A DNA stretch of 64,000 nt from Marinobacter zhejiangensis (GCF_900114775.1 NZ_FOUE01000002.1:583857-647856); one strand, 5' to 3'; positions 20,584 to 30,527 are shown, counted from the first letter of the stretch. A program made the numbers and translations. The notes: generated by a model from the letters alone, not told the origin.

Positions 20584-21369
20584 ATGTTGAATGCCAGCCT
20601 GCTCAAGTTGCCCGAGGCCTCCCACCAGCATCGGCATGACTACCACCAGCTTGTCATTGGTGTGCGGGGTAACGCAGAACTGTGCGTCGATGGTTTCGGC
20701 TCAGTGCTGGATACCTGGAGCGCTTGCCTGGTACCTACAGAGATTCGTCATGATTATCGGGGGGATCACCAAAACCATGTCCTGGTGATTAACCTTGATC
20801 CCTATATCCCGGCATTTAACTCACCCGACCATGCCGATTACGAAGGGATGGCAGGGCTGTTCGAGCGCCCACGTACCGTAGCGCTGGATAACAAACTGCA
20901 GGGGTTAGTCCAGTTCTGTGCTGGTGAATTTGATCGGGCACCGGACAACCTGGCTCTGCGTCGTCACCTGTCGGCCGGAATACTCCACTGCTTGGTCGAA
21001 CGGGTTGCCCAAAGGCCTTATCCGGTAGCGTCCAGCCGAACCGGGCTTAGTCCGGATACCATTCGCCGCTTCATCATGGATAACCTTCACCGCAAAATTA
21101 CCGTCCAGGACATGGCGAATGTGGCATGCCTCAGTGTAAGCCGCTTCCACGAGATATTCCGCAGCCTGACCGGCGTTTCCCCCCACCAATTCCTCCTTCA
21201 GATTCGACTTGAACAGGCTATTCAGCTGTTAAGTGGTTCCCAATTGCCGGTATCCGAGATCAGCTACCGAACCGGCTTTTCCAGTCAGAGTGCATTGACC
21301 AACGCGATGCGAAAGCACTGTGGGACAGTGCCTTCCAGCGTCCGTGCTGCCGCTAAAGTTGATCATTGA
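20584..21369 (+). CDS. AraC-family regulator, probably of proline uptake (PruR-like)
   Basis: A 261-residue AraC-type activator. An N-terminal cupin-like sensing domain (~10-95; HQHRHDYHQLVIGVRG) is followed by two helix-turn-helix motifs in the last ~100 residues (ITVQDMANVACLSVSRFHEIFR and LPVSEISYRTGFSSQSALTNAMRK). The next gene, putP, is on the same strand; in Pseudomonas an AraC-type protein, PruR, activates the put genes. Control of putP here is inferred from that and from position. putA is not in the window. Confidence 0.85.
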   Translation: MLNASLLKLPEASHQHRHDYHQLVIGVRGNAELCVDGFGSVLDTWSACLVPTEIRHDYRGDHQNHVLVINLDPYIPAFNSPDHADYEGMAGLFERPRTVALDNKLQGLVQFCAGEFDRAPDNLALRRHLSAGILHCLVERVAQRPYPVASSRTGLSPDTIRRFIMDNLHRKITVQDMANVACLSVSRFHEIFRSLTGVSPHQFLLQIRLEQAIQLLSGSQLPVSEISYRTGFSSQSALTNAMRKHCGTVPSSVRAAAKVDH

Positions 21370-21435
21370 CCCCGCCTAAAACCACCGGTTCGAACTATCG
21401 GATGGTTTTGAAAAGATTCCGTAGGAATTTGCAAT

Positions 21436-21454
21436 TCTGGAAGGGCATTCCAGA
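21436..21454. repeat. 19-bp dyad between the AraC gene and putP
   Basis: TCTGGAA-GGGCA-TTCCAGA, perfect 7-bp arms around 5 bp, followed at once by CTAAC/GTTAG (21455-21471). There is no T-tract, so an operator is as likely as a transcript end. It lies about 180 bp before putP. Confidence 0.45.
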
Positions 21455-21636
21455 CTAACTTAATAGGTTAGCCAATCCACGGCAGTCGGAATGGACGCTT
21501 CACTGCTATCACTTGGTGTGGCGAAGATCTGATGTTGGTGCCGTTGCTGATGCTTTTTTGCTCCGGTGACGCCTGTACATCCGATACCGGAACTCCAAAA
21601 CAACTAGCGAGCACAGCGCATTGGGAGACAATTACA

Positions 21637-23112
21637 ATGATTGATGGCAACTTGGGCGTAAGCCTGACATTTGTCGTATATATTCTATTGATGTTGGGTA
21701 TTGGTTACGTTGCCTATCGACGAACCTCCAACCTCTCCGACTACATTCTTGGCGGGCGCAGCCTTGGCCCCCTGCCATCGGCGCTGAGCGCCGGGGCGTC
21801 TGATATGAGCGGCTGGTTGCTGCTCGGTTTGCCGGGTTATGCCTATGCGGCCGGCTATGAAGCGATCTGGATCGCCGTTGGTCTGCTGGCTGGCACCTGG
21901 CTGAACTGGCTGTTTGTTGCCAAGCGTCTTCGGATCTACTCCTATGCGGCCGGTGACTCGCTGACATTACCCTCATTCTTCGAGAACCGCTTTCACGACA
22001 CATCCCGGGTTTTGCGGGTTGTCTCTGCCTTCTTCATTCTTCTCTTCTTCCTGTTCTATACCAGTTCCGGGTTGGTTGCAGGAGGCAAGCTGTTCGAGAC
22101 GGTATTTGGTCTTAACTACCAAACTGCAGTTGTTGTCGGAACCCTGGCCGTGGTGTCCTACACCTTCTTCGGTGGTTTCCTTGCTGTTGCCTGGACGGAT
22201 GTTATCCAGGGCCTGCTAATGTTTGCAGCTTTGCTGCTGGTGCCGATTATTGCGATCAATGCAGATGGTGGCTGGGGAGCAACCCAGGCTGCGATGGAGC
22301 TGAAGAATCCGGAATTCCTGGATGCATTGACGAGCAGTGATGGTAGTGCGATGTCATTGATCGCCATCTTGTCCCTGCTGGGGTGGGGGTTGGGGTACTT
22401 TGGCCAGCCGCACATTCTGGCTCGCTTCAAGGCAATCCGTAGCGAGGATGATATCCCGGCGGCCCGTCGCATTGCTGTGATCTGGACTGGGTTGGCGTTG
22501 TTGGGGGCGCTGCTGGTTGGCTTTGCGGCCATTGGCTACTTTGACACTCCGTTGGACGACGGAGAGCGGGCTTTCATGCTGCTGGTTGACGCGCTGTTCC
22601 ATCCTATCATTGCCGGTATTCTGCTGGCTGCCATTCTGGCCGCAATCATGAGTACGGCGGACTCCCAACTGCTGGTGTCTTCTTCTGCACTGGCTGAGGA
22701 TTTCTACAAGGCATTGTTCCGTCGAGAGGCTTCCCAGGGCGAGCTGGTCTGGGTTGGTCGTTTCGCGGTCATGGGCATCGCGACCATTGCCTGCATCCTC
22801 GCATTCAACCCGGACAGCAAAGTGCTTGAGCTGGTGTCTTATGCGTGGGCTGGTTTCGGTGCGGCGTTTGGTCCCGCGTTGATCCTGTCGCTGTACTGGA
22901 AGCGTATGACTCGCGCTGGTGCCATCGCTGGTATCGTGGTTGGTGGTGTTACCGTAGTGGTCTGGGGCAACCTGTCTGGCGGTATTCTTGACCTGTACGA
23001 GATTATCCCTGGCTTTATCTTCGCCACGATTGCCATTATTGGGGTATCGCTGGCCACCGAAGAGCCGGATGAAAAGATCCAGGAATCATTTGATCGGGCC
23101 ATGGGCTCCTGA
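21637..23112 (+). CDS. putP: Sodium/proline symporter PutP
   Basis: A sodium:solute symporter that imports proline with Na+. The ATG at 21637 has GGGAGA 8 bases upstream and gives 491 residues; the upstream open frame to 21532 lacks family sequence. About 12-13 membrane helices are seen. Family motifs include GGRSLGPLPSALSAGASDMSG in the first third (Na+/proline site region), FGQPHILARF, and AIMSTADSQLLVSSSALAEDFY near the middle. Closely related symporters for other substrates exist, but the full-length similarity to PutP and the AraC neighbour favour proline. A terminator follows. Confidence 0.93.
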   Translation: MIDGNLGVSLTFVVYILLMLGIGYVAYRRTSNLSDYILGGRSLGPLPSALSAGASDMSGWLLLGLPGYAYAAGYEAIWIAVGLLAGTWLNWLFVAKRLRIYSYAAGDSLTLPSFFENRFHDTSRVLRVVSAFFILLFFLFYTSSGLVAGGKLFETVFGLNYQTAVVVGTLAVVSYTFFGGFLAVAWTDVIQGLLMFAALLLVPIIAINADGGWGATQAAMELKNPEFLDALTSSDGSAMSLIAILSLLGWGLGYFGQPHILARFKAIRSEDDIPAARRIAVIWTGLALLGALLVGFAAIGYFDTPLDDGERAFMLLVDALFHPIIAGILLAAILAAIMSTADSQLLVSSSALAEDFYKALFRREASQGELVWVGRFAVMGIATIACILAFNPDSKVLELVSYAWAGFGAAFGPALILSLYWKRMTRAGAIAGIVVGGVTVVVWGNLSGGILDLYEIIPGFIFATIAIIGVSLATEEPDEKIQESFDRAMGS

Positions 23113-23134
23113 TCGATACCTGTTCTGGAGAATG

Positions 23135-23165
23135 AAAAAGGGGCCTTCGGGCCTCTTTTTTTGTG
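23135..23165 (+). terminator. Intrinsic terminator of putP
   Basis: A GGGGCC-TTCG-GGCCTC stem flanked by AAAAA and a run of seven T, 23 bases after the putP stop. Confidence 0.85.
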
Positions 23166-23243
23166 CCCGGTCTCCGTCGAGGGGGAGTGGCCGTGTTGGG
23201 ATAGGTGAGCGGGGGCGAATGGCTGGGGCGGCCGGAGTTGGCC

Positions 23244-23275
23244 ATAAAAAACGCCAGCCCGGAGGCTGGCGTTTC
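23244..23275 (-). terminator. Intrinsic terminator of acnB
   Basis: On the minus strand, AACGCCAGCC/GGCTGGCGTT forms a 10-bp perfect stem followed by TTTTT, 28 bases after the acnB stop. Confidence 0.8.
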
Positions 23276-23302
23276 TGGATTTTTCACCGTTCAGGCTAAA
23301 GC

Positions 23303-25897
23303 TTACTCAACGTTCGCTTCGGCAGCCTTCTTGGTGTACTCCTCCATCTTGTCGAAGTTGAGGTACTTGTAGATCTCTTTCGACATGCTGTTCAGGTTCT
23401 GCGCGTACTCCATGTACTCTGCCGGGGTCGGCAGTTTACCGAGCACTGCACCTACCGCAGCCAGTTCCGCAGAGGTCAGGTACACGTTGGCACCATCACC
23501 CAGACGGTTCGGGAAGTTACGGGTAGATGTGGACAGTACGGTAGTCTGAGGAGCTACACGTGCCTGGTTACCCATACACAGTGAACAGCCCGGCATTTCG
23601 GTGCGAACACCGGCCGTGCCGTAAGTGTTGAAGTAACCTTCTTCCATCAGCTGGGCCTGGTCCATCTTGGTCGGCGGAGACATCCACAGGCGGGTGCTCA
23701 GCGGGCCTTTGTGTTGTTCCAGAAGCTTACCAGCAGCGCGGAAGTGGCCGATGTTGGTCATGCAGGAACCGATGAACACTTCGTCAACCTTGTCGCCAGC
23801 CACTTCGGACAGGAACTTGGCATCGTCCGGGTCGTTCGGGCAGCATACGATCGGCTCTTTGATGTCGGCCAGATCGATCTCGATGACGTGAGCGTATTCG
23901 GCGTCGTTGTCGGCACGCATCAGGCTCGGGTTGGCCAGCCACTCTTCCATGGCCTTGGCGCGACGCTCCAGGGTACGTGGATCGCCGTAGCCTTCTGCAA
24001 TCATCCAGCGCAGCATGGTGATGTTGGAGCGCAGGTACTCAGCAACCGAATCTTCAGACAGGTTGATGGTACAGCCGGCTGCGGAACGCTCGGCAGACGC
24101 GTCAGACAGTTCGAATGCCTGTTCAACGGTCAGCTGCTCCAGACCTTCGATCTCCAGAATGCGGCCAGAGAATTCGTTGATCTTGCCTTTCTTCTCAACA
24201 GTCAGGATGCCTTGCTTGATGCCGTACAGCGGGATGGCGTGTACCAGATCACGTAGGGTGATGCCCGGCTGCATTTCGCCTTTGAAGCGAACCAGTACGG
24301 ACTCAGGCATATCCAGTGGCATTACGCCGGTAGCGGCTGCGAAAGCCACCAGACCGGAGCCGGCCGGGAAGGAGATGCCCATCGGGAAACGGGTGTGGGA
24401 GTCACCACCGGTACCGACGGTGTCCGGCAGCAGCATACGGTTCAGCCAGGAGTGGATGATGCCGTCGCCCGGACGCAGGGCAACACCGCCACGGGTCTGG
24501 ATGAAGTCCGGCATAGTGTGCTGCATTTCAACGTCAACCGGCTTCGGATAAGCCGCAGTGTGACAGAAGGATTGCATAACCAGGTCAGCCTGGAAGCCCA
24601 GACATGCCAGGTCTTTCAGCTCGTCACGGGTCATCGGGCCAGTGGTGTCCTGGGAACCAACGGTGGTCATCTTCGGCTCGCAGTAGGTGCCCGGGCGTAC
24701 GCCTTGGCCTTCTTCCAGACCGCAGGCTTTACCAACCATCTTCTGGGCCAGGGTGAAGCCCTTGGTGCCAGCTTCCGGATCAACCGGCAGACGGAAGGTG
24801 TCAGTCGCACCCAGACCCAGCGCTTCGCGGGCCTTGTTGGTCAGACCACGACCGATGATCAGCGGGATACGGCCGCCAGCCTGAACTTCGTCCAAGATCA
24901 CGTCGGACTTGAACTTGTACTCGGAGATCACGTCACCGGCTTCGTTCAGGATCTTGCCCTCGTAAGGACGGATCTCAATCACGTCGCCCATGTTCATGTT
25001 GTCAACCGGGGCTTCGAAAACCAGGGCGCCAGCGTCTTCCATGGTGTTGAAGAAGATTGGGGCAACCTTGCTGCCGATACAGACACCGCCGCCGCGCTTG
25101 TTCGGTACGCCAGGAATGTCGTCACCGAAGAACCACAGTACGGAGTTGGTGGCAGACTTACGGGAAGAACCGGTACCAACCACATCACCAACGAAGGCAA
25201 CTGGCAGGCCTTTGGCCTTGATTTCTTCGATCTGGGCCATTGGGCCAGTCACGCCGTGCTCTTCCGGGTTCAGGCCGTCACGGGTCATTTTGTAGGCGGC
25301 ACGTGCGTGCAGCGGGATGTCCGGGCGGGACCAGGCATCCGGAGCCGGAGACAGGTCGTCGGTGTTGGTTTCGCCAGTCACCTTGAACACGACCATCTTC
25401 ATGCTTTCAGCAACTTTGTCCTTGCCGGTGAACCACTCGGCATTCGCCCAGGATTCCATAACGGCCTTGGCGACAGCGTTGCCAGCGTCCATCCGCTCTT
25501 TGACGTCGTTGAACGCGTCAAACATCAGCAGGGTCTTCTTCAGCTGCGCGCCAGCCAGTTCGGCCAGTTCAGCGTTGTCCAGCAGCTCAACCAGAGTGGC
25601 GATGTTGTAGCCGCCCTGCATCATGCCCAGCAGTTGAACGGCTTTTTCTTTGCTGACCAGCGGGGAAGAAGTTTCGCCCTTAACGATGGCGGTCAGGAAA
25701 GCGGCTTTTACGTAGGCAGCTTCGTCAACGCCCGGCGGGATGCGGTTTTCAAGCAGGTCTACCAGGGTTTCTTCTTCGCCGGCAGGCGGGTTCTTAACCA
25801 GCTCAACCAGAGCTGCAGTTTGCTCAGCGTTCAGGGGCTTGGGGGGAATGCCCAGAGCCGCGCGTTCTGCAACGTGTTCACGATAGGCTTCTAACAC
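23303..25897 (-). CDS. acnB: Aconitate hydratase B
   Basis: A [4Fe-4S] enzyme interconverting citrate and isocitrate in the TCA and glyoxylate cycles; it also acts on 2-methyl-cis-aconitate in some bacteria. A GTG at 25897 with AGGG 8 bases upstream gives [13 protein letters not shown], the family N-terminus, and 864 residues; longer starts to 26107 are rejected. The HEAT-like N-terminal domain (~1-160) and the swivelling domain precede the catalytic core, the order unique to AcnB. Cluster cysteines are in [10 protein letters not shown] and GCSLCMGNQ. The gene is divergent from miaE and, with glcB elsewhere in the window, serves growth on C2 units and fatty acids. Confidence 0.96.
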   Translation of the reverse strand: MLEAYREHVAERAALGIPPKPLNAEQTAALVELVKNPPAGEEETLVDLLENRIPPGVDEAAYVKAAFLTAIVKGETSSPLVSKEKAVQLLGMMQGGYNIATLVELLDNAELAELAGAQLKKTLLMFDAFNDVKERMDAGNAVAKAVMESWANAEWFTGKDKVAESMKMVVFKVTGETNTDDLSPAPDAWSRPDIPLHARAAYKMTRDGLNPEEHGVTGPMAQIEEIKAKGLPVAFVGDVVGTGSSRKSATNSVLWFFGDDIPGVPNKRGGGVCIGSKVAPIFFNTMEDAGALVFEAPVDNMNMGDVIEIRPYEGKILNEAGDVISEYKFKSDVILDEVQAGGRIPLIIGRGLTNKAREALGLGATDTFRLPVDPEAGTKGFTLAQKMVGKACGLEEGQGVRPGTYCEPKMTTVGSQDTTGPMTRDELKDLACLGFQADLVMQSFCHTAAYPKPVDVEMQHTMPDFIQTRGGVALRPGDGIIHSWLNRMLLPDTVGTGGDSHTRFPMGISFPAGSGLVAFAAATGVMPLDMPESVLVRFKGEMQPGITLRDLVHAIPLYGIKQGILTVEKKGKINEFSGRILEIEGLEQLTVEQAFELSDASAERSAAGCTINLSEDSVAEYLRSNITMLRWMIAEGYGDPRTLERRAKAMEEWLANPSLMRADNDAEYAHVIEIDLADIKEPIVCCPNDPDDAKFLSEVAGDKVDEVFIGSCMTNIGHFRAAGKLLEQHKGPLSTRLWMSPPTKMDQAQLMEEGYFNTYGTAGVRTEMPGCSLCMGNQARVAPQTTVLSTSTRNFPNRLGDGANVYLTSAELAAVGAVLGKLPTPAEYMEYAQNLNSMSKEIYKYLNFDKMEEYTKKAAEANVE

Positions 25898-26126
25898 GAT
25901 ATGGACCCTCATCAGTTGGAATGTCCCGCGCCTACAGCATCTTTGCCTGGCGGGAGTTTTATGGCGAACAGGCCGTGGAGGTACTCCGAAAGCTATCCGG
26001 ACGCTCCCTAACTGGCGCCGCATTCTATAGGAATCGATGTTGAAAGTTAAGCTGGACGGTGGTCTATAGCCGTTTGTCAATCGTGTATAATCGCAGGCTT
26101 CTTTCATTTACGGCCCGACGACACCT

Positions 26127-26735
26127 ATGACATCCGCACTTGATGCCATCCATGAATTCCTTCCCTGCCGTACCCCGGCGCGGTGGATTGAGAACGCCCT
26201 GGCCAATCAGGACCTGATGCTGATTGACCATGCTCATTGTGAAAAGAAGGCGGCTTCCACGGCGTTGAGCCTGATGTATCGTTACGTCGACAACACGGAC
26301 CTACTCAACAAAATGTCGCGGCTGGCCAGGGAGGAGCTACGGCACTTCGAACAGGTGCTGGCGATCATGAAGAAGCGTGGGGTTGCCTATGATCACCTGA
26401 CGCCTGCCCGCTATGCCTCCGGGTTGCGTCAGGAGGTGAGGGCGGAAGACCCGGGCCGGCTGGTGGATGTGTTGATCGTGGGGGCGATTATTGAAGCCCG
26501 CTCCTGTGAGCGTTTTGCGGCCCTGGCTCCTCACCTGGACGAAAAGCTGGCAGACTTCTACAACAGCCTGCTCAAGTCAGAGGCCCGCCACTATCAGGAC
26601 TACCTGGCCCTGGCGGAAAAAGCGGCGGGAGAGTCCATCAACGATCGCCTGGCAACTTTTTTGGAGATCGAAAGGGCACTGATTGAAGAGCCGGACACCG
26701 AGTTTCGCTTTCATAGTGGACCCGTTCCAGGCTGA
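26127..26735 (+). CDS. miaE: tRNA 2-methylthio-N6-isopentenyladenosine37 hydroxylase MiaE
   Basis: A ferritin-like diiron monooxygenase that hydroxylates ms2i6A37 in tRNA to ms2io6A. The 202-residue protein is helical and shows the metal ligands in EKKAAS, EELRHFEQV, EARSCERF and EARHYQDY, the paired E/ExxH pattern of the family. It starts 230 bp from the divergent acnB; a TATAAT at 26086-26091 may be its -10 box, though no good -35 box was found. The substrate depends on miaA/miaB, not in the window. Confidence 0.93.
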   Translation: MTSALDAIHEFLPCRTPARWIENALANQDLMLIDHAHCEKKAASTALSLMYRYVDNTDLLNKMSRLAREELRHFEQVLAIMKKRGVAYDHLTPARYASGLRQEVRAEDPGRLVDVLIVGAIIEARSCERFAALAPHLDEKLADFYNSLLKSEARHYQDYLALAEKAAGESINDRLATFLEIERALIEEPDTEFRFHSGPVPG

Positions 26736-26811
26736 TTTCAGGCGGGGCAGATGTGATTGGGTTGTGCCCGGAGGGCCCGCAGGGAAATATGGAAATTAAT
26801 GATCTGGTGGG

Positions 26812-26829
26812 CAGGGCAGTGATGCCCTG
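26812..26829 (+). other. Hairpin with GTGA loop just before the solute-binding protein start
   Basis: CAGGGCA-GTGA-TGCCCTG, a perfect 7-bp stem with a GNRA-type tetraloop, ends 16 bases before ATG 26846. The gene has no clear Shine-Dalgarno motif, so the structure could influence translation. Confidence 0.4.
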
Positions 26830-26845
26830 TGATGGCTGATAGTCA

Positions 26846-27658
26846 ATGGAACGCTCCCTGAAGAATCTTTATGCCGCCATTTGCTTTGCGATAACGGGTG
26901 CACTCAGCACTCAGGCAATGGCCGAATGCTCTAAGACGCTGGTTGTTAATCAGGCCTCTTGGAAGCCCTATATGTATCGGGATCAGACCGGTGCGATGGC
27001 CGGTCTGGATTATGAGTTGATCAAGGGGATCCTTGACCAGGCCGGGTGCGATTATGTGTTTGTTGAGCATCCTTCCAAAAGGGCCTTGGTTGGCCTGGAA
27101 AACGGAGAAGTTGACCTGGTGACAGGGGCGTCAATTACGCCCGAAAGACAGCGCTATGGTCGTTTTACCCGTAGTTATCGGCCTGAGGAGATCGTGCTGG
27201 TCACTCGGGCGGCGGACCGGGATCGCCTGCGTGCAAGCAGTTTACAGGAGCTCATGTCGTCATACCCGGTAGTGCTTGGGGCGGTCAATGGTGGCTACTA
27301 TGGTGAGGAGTATGGGGCGCTTGATCAGGACTCGCTCTACCGAAGTAACCGGTTGATTCTTGTTCAGGATGTGGAGCGGCTTATCGGTATGCTGGAGTTA
27401 AGCCGCATCGATGCCATTGTCGGAGATGCCGTCAGCTTGCATGTGACGGCTGGCAGCCTGGGACTTGGCCACAGAATCGCTGTGCACCGTCACCGCCTGA
27501 GTTCCGATGTGGTGCACCTGCTATTGAGTGCGAAATCGACCACCCTTGAGGATCTCAAGGTTATTGACGAAGCGATCGAGTCTTATGTGAATTCGGAAGC
27601 CTATCGGTCCCTCATGAGACGGTACGGCTTCAGTGGTGGGGAAGGGGCCGACTCCTGA
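26846..27658 (+). CDS. Periplasmic solute-binding protein, family 3 (orphan)
   Basis: A 270-residue protein of the amino-acid/polar solute-binding (SBP family 3) fold. The signal peptide is residues 1-26 (ending TQAMA, with Ala at -1). The lobes follow: VVNQASWKPYMYRDQTGAMAGLDYEL, and EVDLVTGASITPERQRYGRFT, the latter typical of the family's ligand cleft. No permease or ATPase gene is nearby, so it may serve an unlinked transporter or a sensing role. No strong ribosome site is visible at the ATG. Family is confident, ligand unknown. Confidence 0.82.
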   Translation: MERSLKNLYAAICFAITGALSTQAMAECSKTLVVNQASWKPYMYRDQTGAMAGLDYELIKGILDQAGCDYVFVEHPSKRALVGLENGEVDLVTGASITPERQRYGRFTRSYRPEEIVLVTRAADRDRLRASSLQELMSSYPVVLGAVNGGYYGEEYGALDQDSLYRSNRLILVQDVERLIGMLELSRIDAIVGDAVSLHVTAGSLGLGHRIAVHRHRLSSDVVHLLLSAKSTTLEDLKVIDEAIESYVNSEAYRSLMRRYGFSGGEGADS

Positions 27659-27680
27659 CCGTCCCGGACAGATGCTTAGC

Positions 27681-28568
27681 TTAGCTTTCCAGTTCCCGGC
27701 AGAGGGCAATCCAGCGATCGATACCTGCGCTCCGGTATTTTTGTTTGTGGAGAATAAAGTAGAACTGGCGATCGAACCTGCGGTGGTCAGGAACGTCCAG
27801 TGGAACCAGGCTGCCCCGGCGGAACGCGTCGGCAAGACAGACCCGTGACAGGCAGCCAATACCCAGTCCCGCTTCAACCGCCCGCTTGATCGCTTCAGTG
27901 TGTTCCAGCTCCAGCAAGATGTTCATATCCGGCAAAATGCCGTGCATGCCTCGCTCGACGGTCTGTCGGGTGCCGGAACCGGGTTCCCGCATGATCCAGG
28001 TGGCCTTTCTCAGGTCATTGTCCGTCAATGGCTTTTTTCTGGCGAGCGGATGGTCTGGCGAGCAGAACACCACCAGTTCATCAGATAGCCAGGGGATAAC
28101 CTCAAGCTCTGAGGATTGCAGCTCCCCTTCAATCAACCCGATATCCAGTTCAAAGTCGATGACCCGCTGGGCAATGGTGCGTGTGTTCGCCACTTCCAGT
28201 GATACCCGGGGCTGGGATTCTGAGGTCATGTACTTGGCCATGATCCCAACCGCCAGATAGTTGCCAATGGTCAGTGTCGCGCCGACTTTAAGGGCGCCGA
28301 CCTCCGTGTGTTTGGCAAGAGCCTGCTCCAGCTCGCCGGCTTGCGCCAGCAATGCTTCGACTTTGGGGCGGTAGAGGCGCCCCAGCTCGTTCAGCTGGAG
28401 CCGCTTGCCCACACGGTCAAAGAGCTGAATATCAAACTGGCTTTCCAGCTCCTTCAGCGCACTACTTGCTGCAGACTGAGACATGGCGAGCGATTCTGCG
28501 GCCTTGGTGATGTTCTGGAAATGGGCGGCGGCCAAGAACACTTCAAGCTGGCGAAAACTGTATCTCAT
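27681..28568 (-). CDS. finR: LysR-family regulator FinR
   Basis: A 295-residue LysR-type regulator with an N-terminal winged helix (residues ~1-60; FRQLEVFLAAAHFQNITKAA, then SQSAASSALKELE) and a two-lobed effector domain. It is divergent from fpr across 113 bp. In Pseudomonas the LysR protein FinR sits in this arrangement and activates the ferredoxin-NADP+ reductase gene under oxidative and osmotic stress, so the same role is inferred. A Cys in GIGCLSRVC could be redox-relevant, but this is speculative. Confidence 0.88.
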   Translation of the reverse strand: MRYSFRQLEVFLAAAHFQNITKAAESLAMSQSAASSALKELESQFDIQLFDRVGKRLQLNELGRLYRPKVEALLAQAGELEQALAKHTEVGALKVGATLTIGNYLAVGIMAKYMTSESQPRVSLEVANTRTIAQRVIDFELDIGLIEGELQSSELEVIPWLSDELVVFCSPDHPLARKKPLTDNDLRKATWIMREPGSGTRQTVERGMHGILPDMNILLELEHTEAIKRAVEAGLGIGCLSRVCLADAFRRGSLVPLDVPDHRRFDRQFYFILHKQKYRSAGIDRWIALCRELES

Positions 28569-28570
28569 AA

Positions 28571-28585
28571 TCGAATATTCCGAAT
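28571..28585. promoter_or_regulatory. Candidate FinR operator
   Basis: Overlapping dyads TCGAATATTCCGA and ATTCCGAAT lie directly upstream of finR and about 100 bp from fpr. The position and the AT-rich dyad suit a LysR site, but there is no direct evidence. Confidence 0.3.
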
Positions 28586-28681
28586 AAGGTTATGAAAATA
28601 TCCCATTTCATCGATAGGTTAACCCTGGGGTAAGATGCTTTCAATCTTCAATTGGTAACTAATCACCTTACGGGCGAGACC

Positions 28682-29452
28682 ATGAGCAATTTGATGAAAG
28701 AAACCGTTACCAGCGTCCACCACTGGAACGACACCCTGTTCAGCTTCAAAACCAGCAGAGACCCCGGGTTTCGTTACAAGAACGGGCACTTCGTGATGAT
28801 TGGCCTGGAGACCGATGGCAAGCCGCTGATGCGTGCCTACAGTATCGCCAGTGCCAACTACGAGGAGGAGCTGGAGTTCTTTTCAATCAAGGTTCCTGAT
28901 GGTCCGCTGACCTCACGCCTCCAGAAGATTCGGGTTGGCGATGAAATCCTGGTTAGCCGGAAGCCAACCGGCACCCTGATTCTCGATAATCTGTTGCCTG
29001 GCAAGAACCTCTGGTTGATTTCTACCGGCACTGGGTTGGCGCCCTTTATGAGCATCATCAAAGACCCCGAGGTCTACGATGCCTTTGACAAGGTTATCCT
29101 GACCCACGGTGTTCGCTACACCAGTGAACTCGCCTACCAGCAGGAAATTACCGACCTGCCGGATAACGAATTCTTTGGCGAAATGGTCCAGGGGAAACTG
29201 CTGTACTACCCAACGGTGACCCGGGAAGCCTTCCGTAACCAGGGTCGCCTGACGGATGCCATGGCCAATGGCAAGTTGACGCAGGATCTGGGGTTGCCGG
29301 ACCTTGACCCTGAAAATGATCGATTCATGATCTGCGGTAGTCCCAGCATGCTTAAGGATACCTGCGCCATTCTGAACGATCTCGGTTTCGAGGAAGCCCG
29401 TCAGGGTAATATGGGGCACTACGTTATCGAGCGGGCGTTTGTAGAGCAGTAA
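28682..29452 (+). CDS. fpr: Ferredoxin-NADP+ reductase
   Basis: An FAD enzyme passing electrons between NADPH and ferredoxin/flavodoxin, used in oxidative defence and Fe-S cluster work. The ATG at 28682 gives 256 residues, the usual bacterial (subclass I) size. The FAD motif RAYSIASANYEE (R-x-Y-S type, ~45-56), the NADP motif STGTGLAPF (~111-119) and the C-terminal GHYVIERAFVE tail are seen. An upstream in-frame ATG at 28652 is less likely. It is divergent from finR and closed by a strong terminator. Confidence 0.95.
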   Translation: MSNLMKETVTSVHHWNDTLFSFKTSRDPGFRYKNGHFVMIGLETDGKPLMRAYSIASANYEEELEFFSIKVPDGPLTSRLQKIRVGDEILVSRKPTGTLILDNLLPGKNLWLISTGTGLAPFMSIIKDPEVYDAFDKVILTHGVRYTSELAYQQEITDLPDNEFFGEMVQGKLLYYPTVTREAFRNQGRLTDAMANGKLTQDLGLPDLDPENDRFMICGSPSMLKDTCAILNDLGFEEARQGNMGHYVIERAFVEQ

Positions 29453-29473
29453 TCTGCCCAACGGCCTGTCGTT

Positions 29474-29512
29474 CAAGAAAACCCCTGGGTGATCAGCTCA
29501 GGGGTTTTCTTG
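29474..29512 (+). terminator. Intrinsic terminator of fpr
   Basis: CAAGAAAACCCCTG/CAGGGGTTTTCTTG, a 14-bp perfect stem with an 11-base loop; the T-rich side serves as the T-tract. It may also work in reverse. Confidence 0.8.
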
Positions 29513-29670
29513 TATTCAAGCTAGCGCACTACGACCAGTCGGCTGGCTTTCCTGAATATCGGTGCCTGAACTACCATGGGTCATTCGGCAGGGAGGATAA
29601 CTGGGTAAGTGGTATCCATCCCGTCAGTGCGAAACAGACCCTGGCACGATATTACCGATGGATGTGACTG

Positions 29671-30453
29671 ATGACCTCTTGCAACTCCTCGACCATGGCT
29701 GAGCCGGCGGGCCTGGCTCTGAGTGTGCACCTGCGGCCAGGAATGCTGCTGGTCGTGGGCGGCGCACTGGATGCGGAAAATCATGCGCATCATGCAATCC
29801 AGGTGGTTTGGCCGCATTCAGGGTGTGAGTTGGCGATTGGGGAGCGCGTTGAGCGGGGGCCCGTGGTTATCGCCTCGGGAGAAAGCCATCGCCTCAAGAT
29901 GCAGCAGGGGCTGATCCTTTTGCTGGAGCCGCAATCGGACTGGGGGGAGCTGCTGACCGACTACCTTTCCGGCCACCGGTGCCGGGGCATTAAGGGCTTG
30001 CCGGAGCTGTTTGAGCTGATGGCGCCCAACCGTCATGTGTTGGGAGTATTGCCCCATCTTCGGCGAGCGCTGGGCGACGGGAGCTCGCGGGTCAGTTGTG
30101 AGCCCCGGGTCCAGGTTGATGATCGGCGGATTGCGAGCCTGCTGGCGAGGTTGGATGCCTGCTTCGCCGACCGGTGTCTGAAGCCTGAACATTGGCGGGC
30201 GTCAGAGGTCGCGGAGTCTTTGAACCTGTCGGAGGGCCGCTTTTTGCACTTGTTCCGTGAACAGATGGGGATTGCCTGGCGGCCTTATCTGCTCTGGCGC
30301 CGACTACTCTGCGCTGTCAATGCCATGGGTGGCGGACGTACGGCGACCGAAGCCGCATATGAGGCGGGCTTTTCTGACAGTGCCCACCTGAGCCGAACAT
30401 TCCGGAAGTCTTTCGGGATGGCGATTCGTGAGGCGCTGGCCTTGTTCCGGTGA
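29671..30453 (+). CDS. AraC-type helix-turn-helix regulator
   Basis: A 260-residue protein with a C-terminal AraC DNA-binding domain (from ~165): WRASEVAESLNLSEGRFLHLF and RTATEAAYEAGFSDSAHLSRTFRK give the two helix-turn-helices. The N-terminal ~150 residues are Gly/Leu-rich and cupin-like at best (HAHHAIQVVWP), with no clear ligand motif. The ATG at 29671 has no strong ribosome site; ATG 29695 is an alternative. No obvious target operon adjoins; the next gene is a transglutaminase-like protein 74 bp downstream. Confidence 0.82.
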   Translation: MTSCNSSTMAEPAGLALSVHLRPGMLLVVGGALDAENHAHHAIQVVWPHSGCELAIGERVERGPVVIASGESHRLKMQQGLILLLEPQSDWGELLTDYLSGHRCRGIKGLPELFELMAPNRHVLGVLPHLRRALGDGSSRVSCEPRVQVDDRRIASLLARLDACFADRCLKPEHWRASEVAESLNLSEGRFLHLFREQMGIAWRPYLLWRRLLCAVNAMGGGRTATEAAYEAGFSDSAHLSRTFRKSFGMAIREALALFR

Positions 30454-30527
30454 GATAGCCGGTTTATTCAAGTTCTTGCTGGTGGGTTTTCCTATGCTGA
30501 GTGCAAACAGAGTGAGGAAACCACACC

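Noticed and set aside
26074..26091. TTGTCA ... TATAAT before miaE as a full promoter
   Set aside because: The two hexamers are only 6 bp apart; the TATAAT may be a real -10 box, but no -35 box at the right distance was found.
25898..26107. 70-residue N-terminal extension of AcnB
   Set aside because: Homologues begin at the LEAYR segment; the extension is Arg-rich with no domain and lies in the acnB leader.
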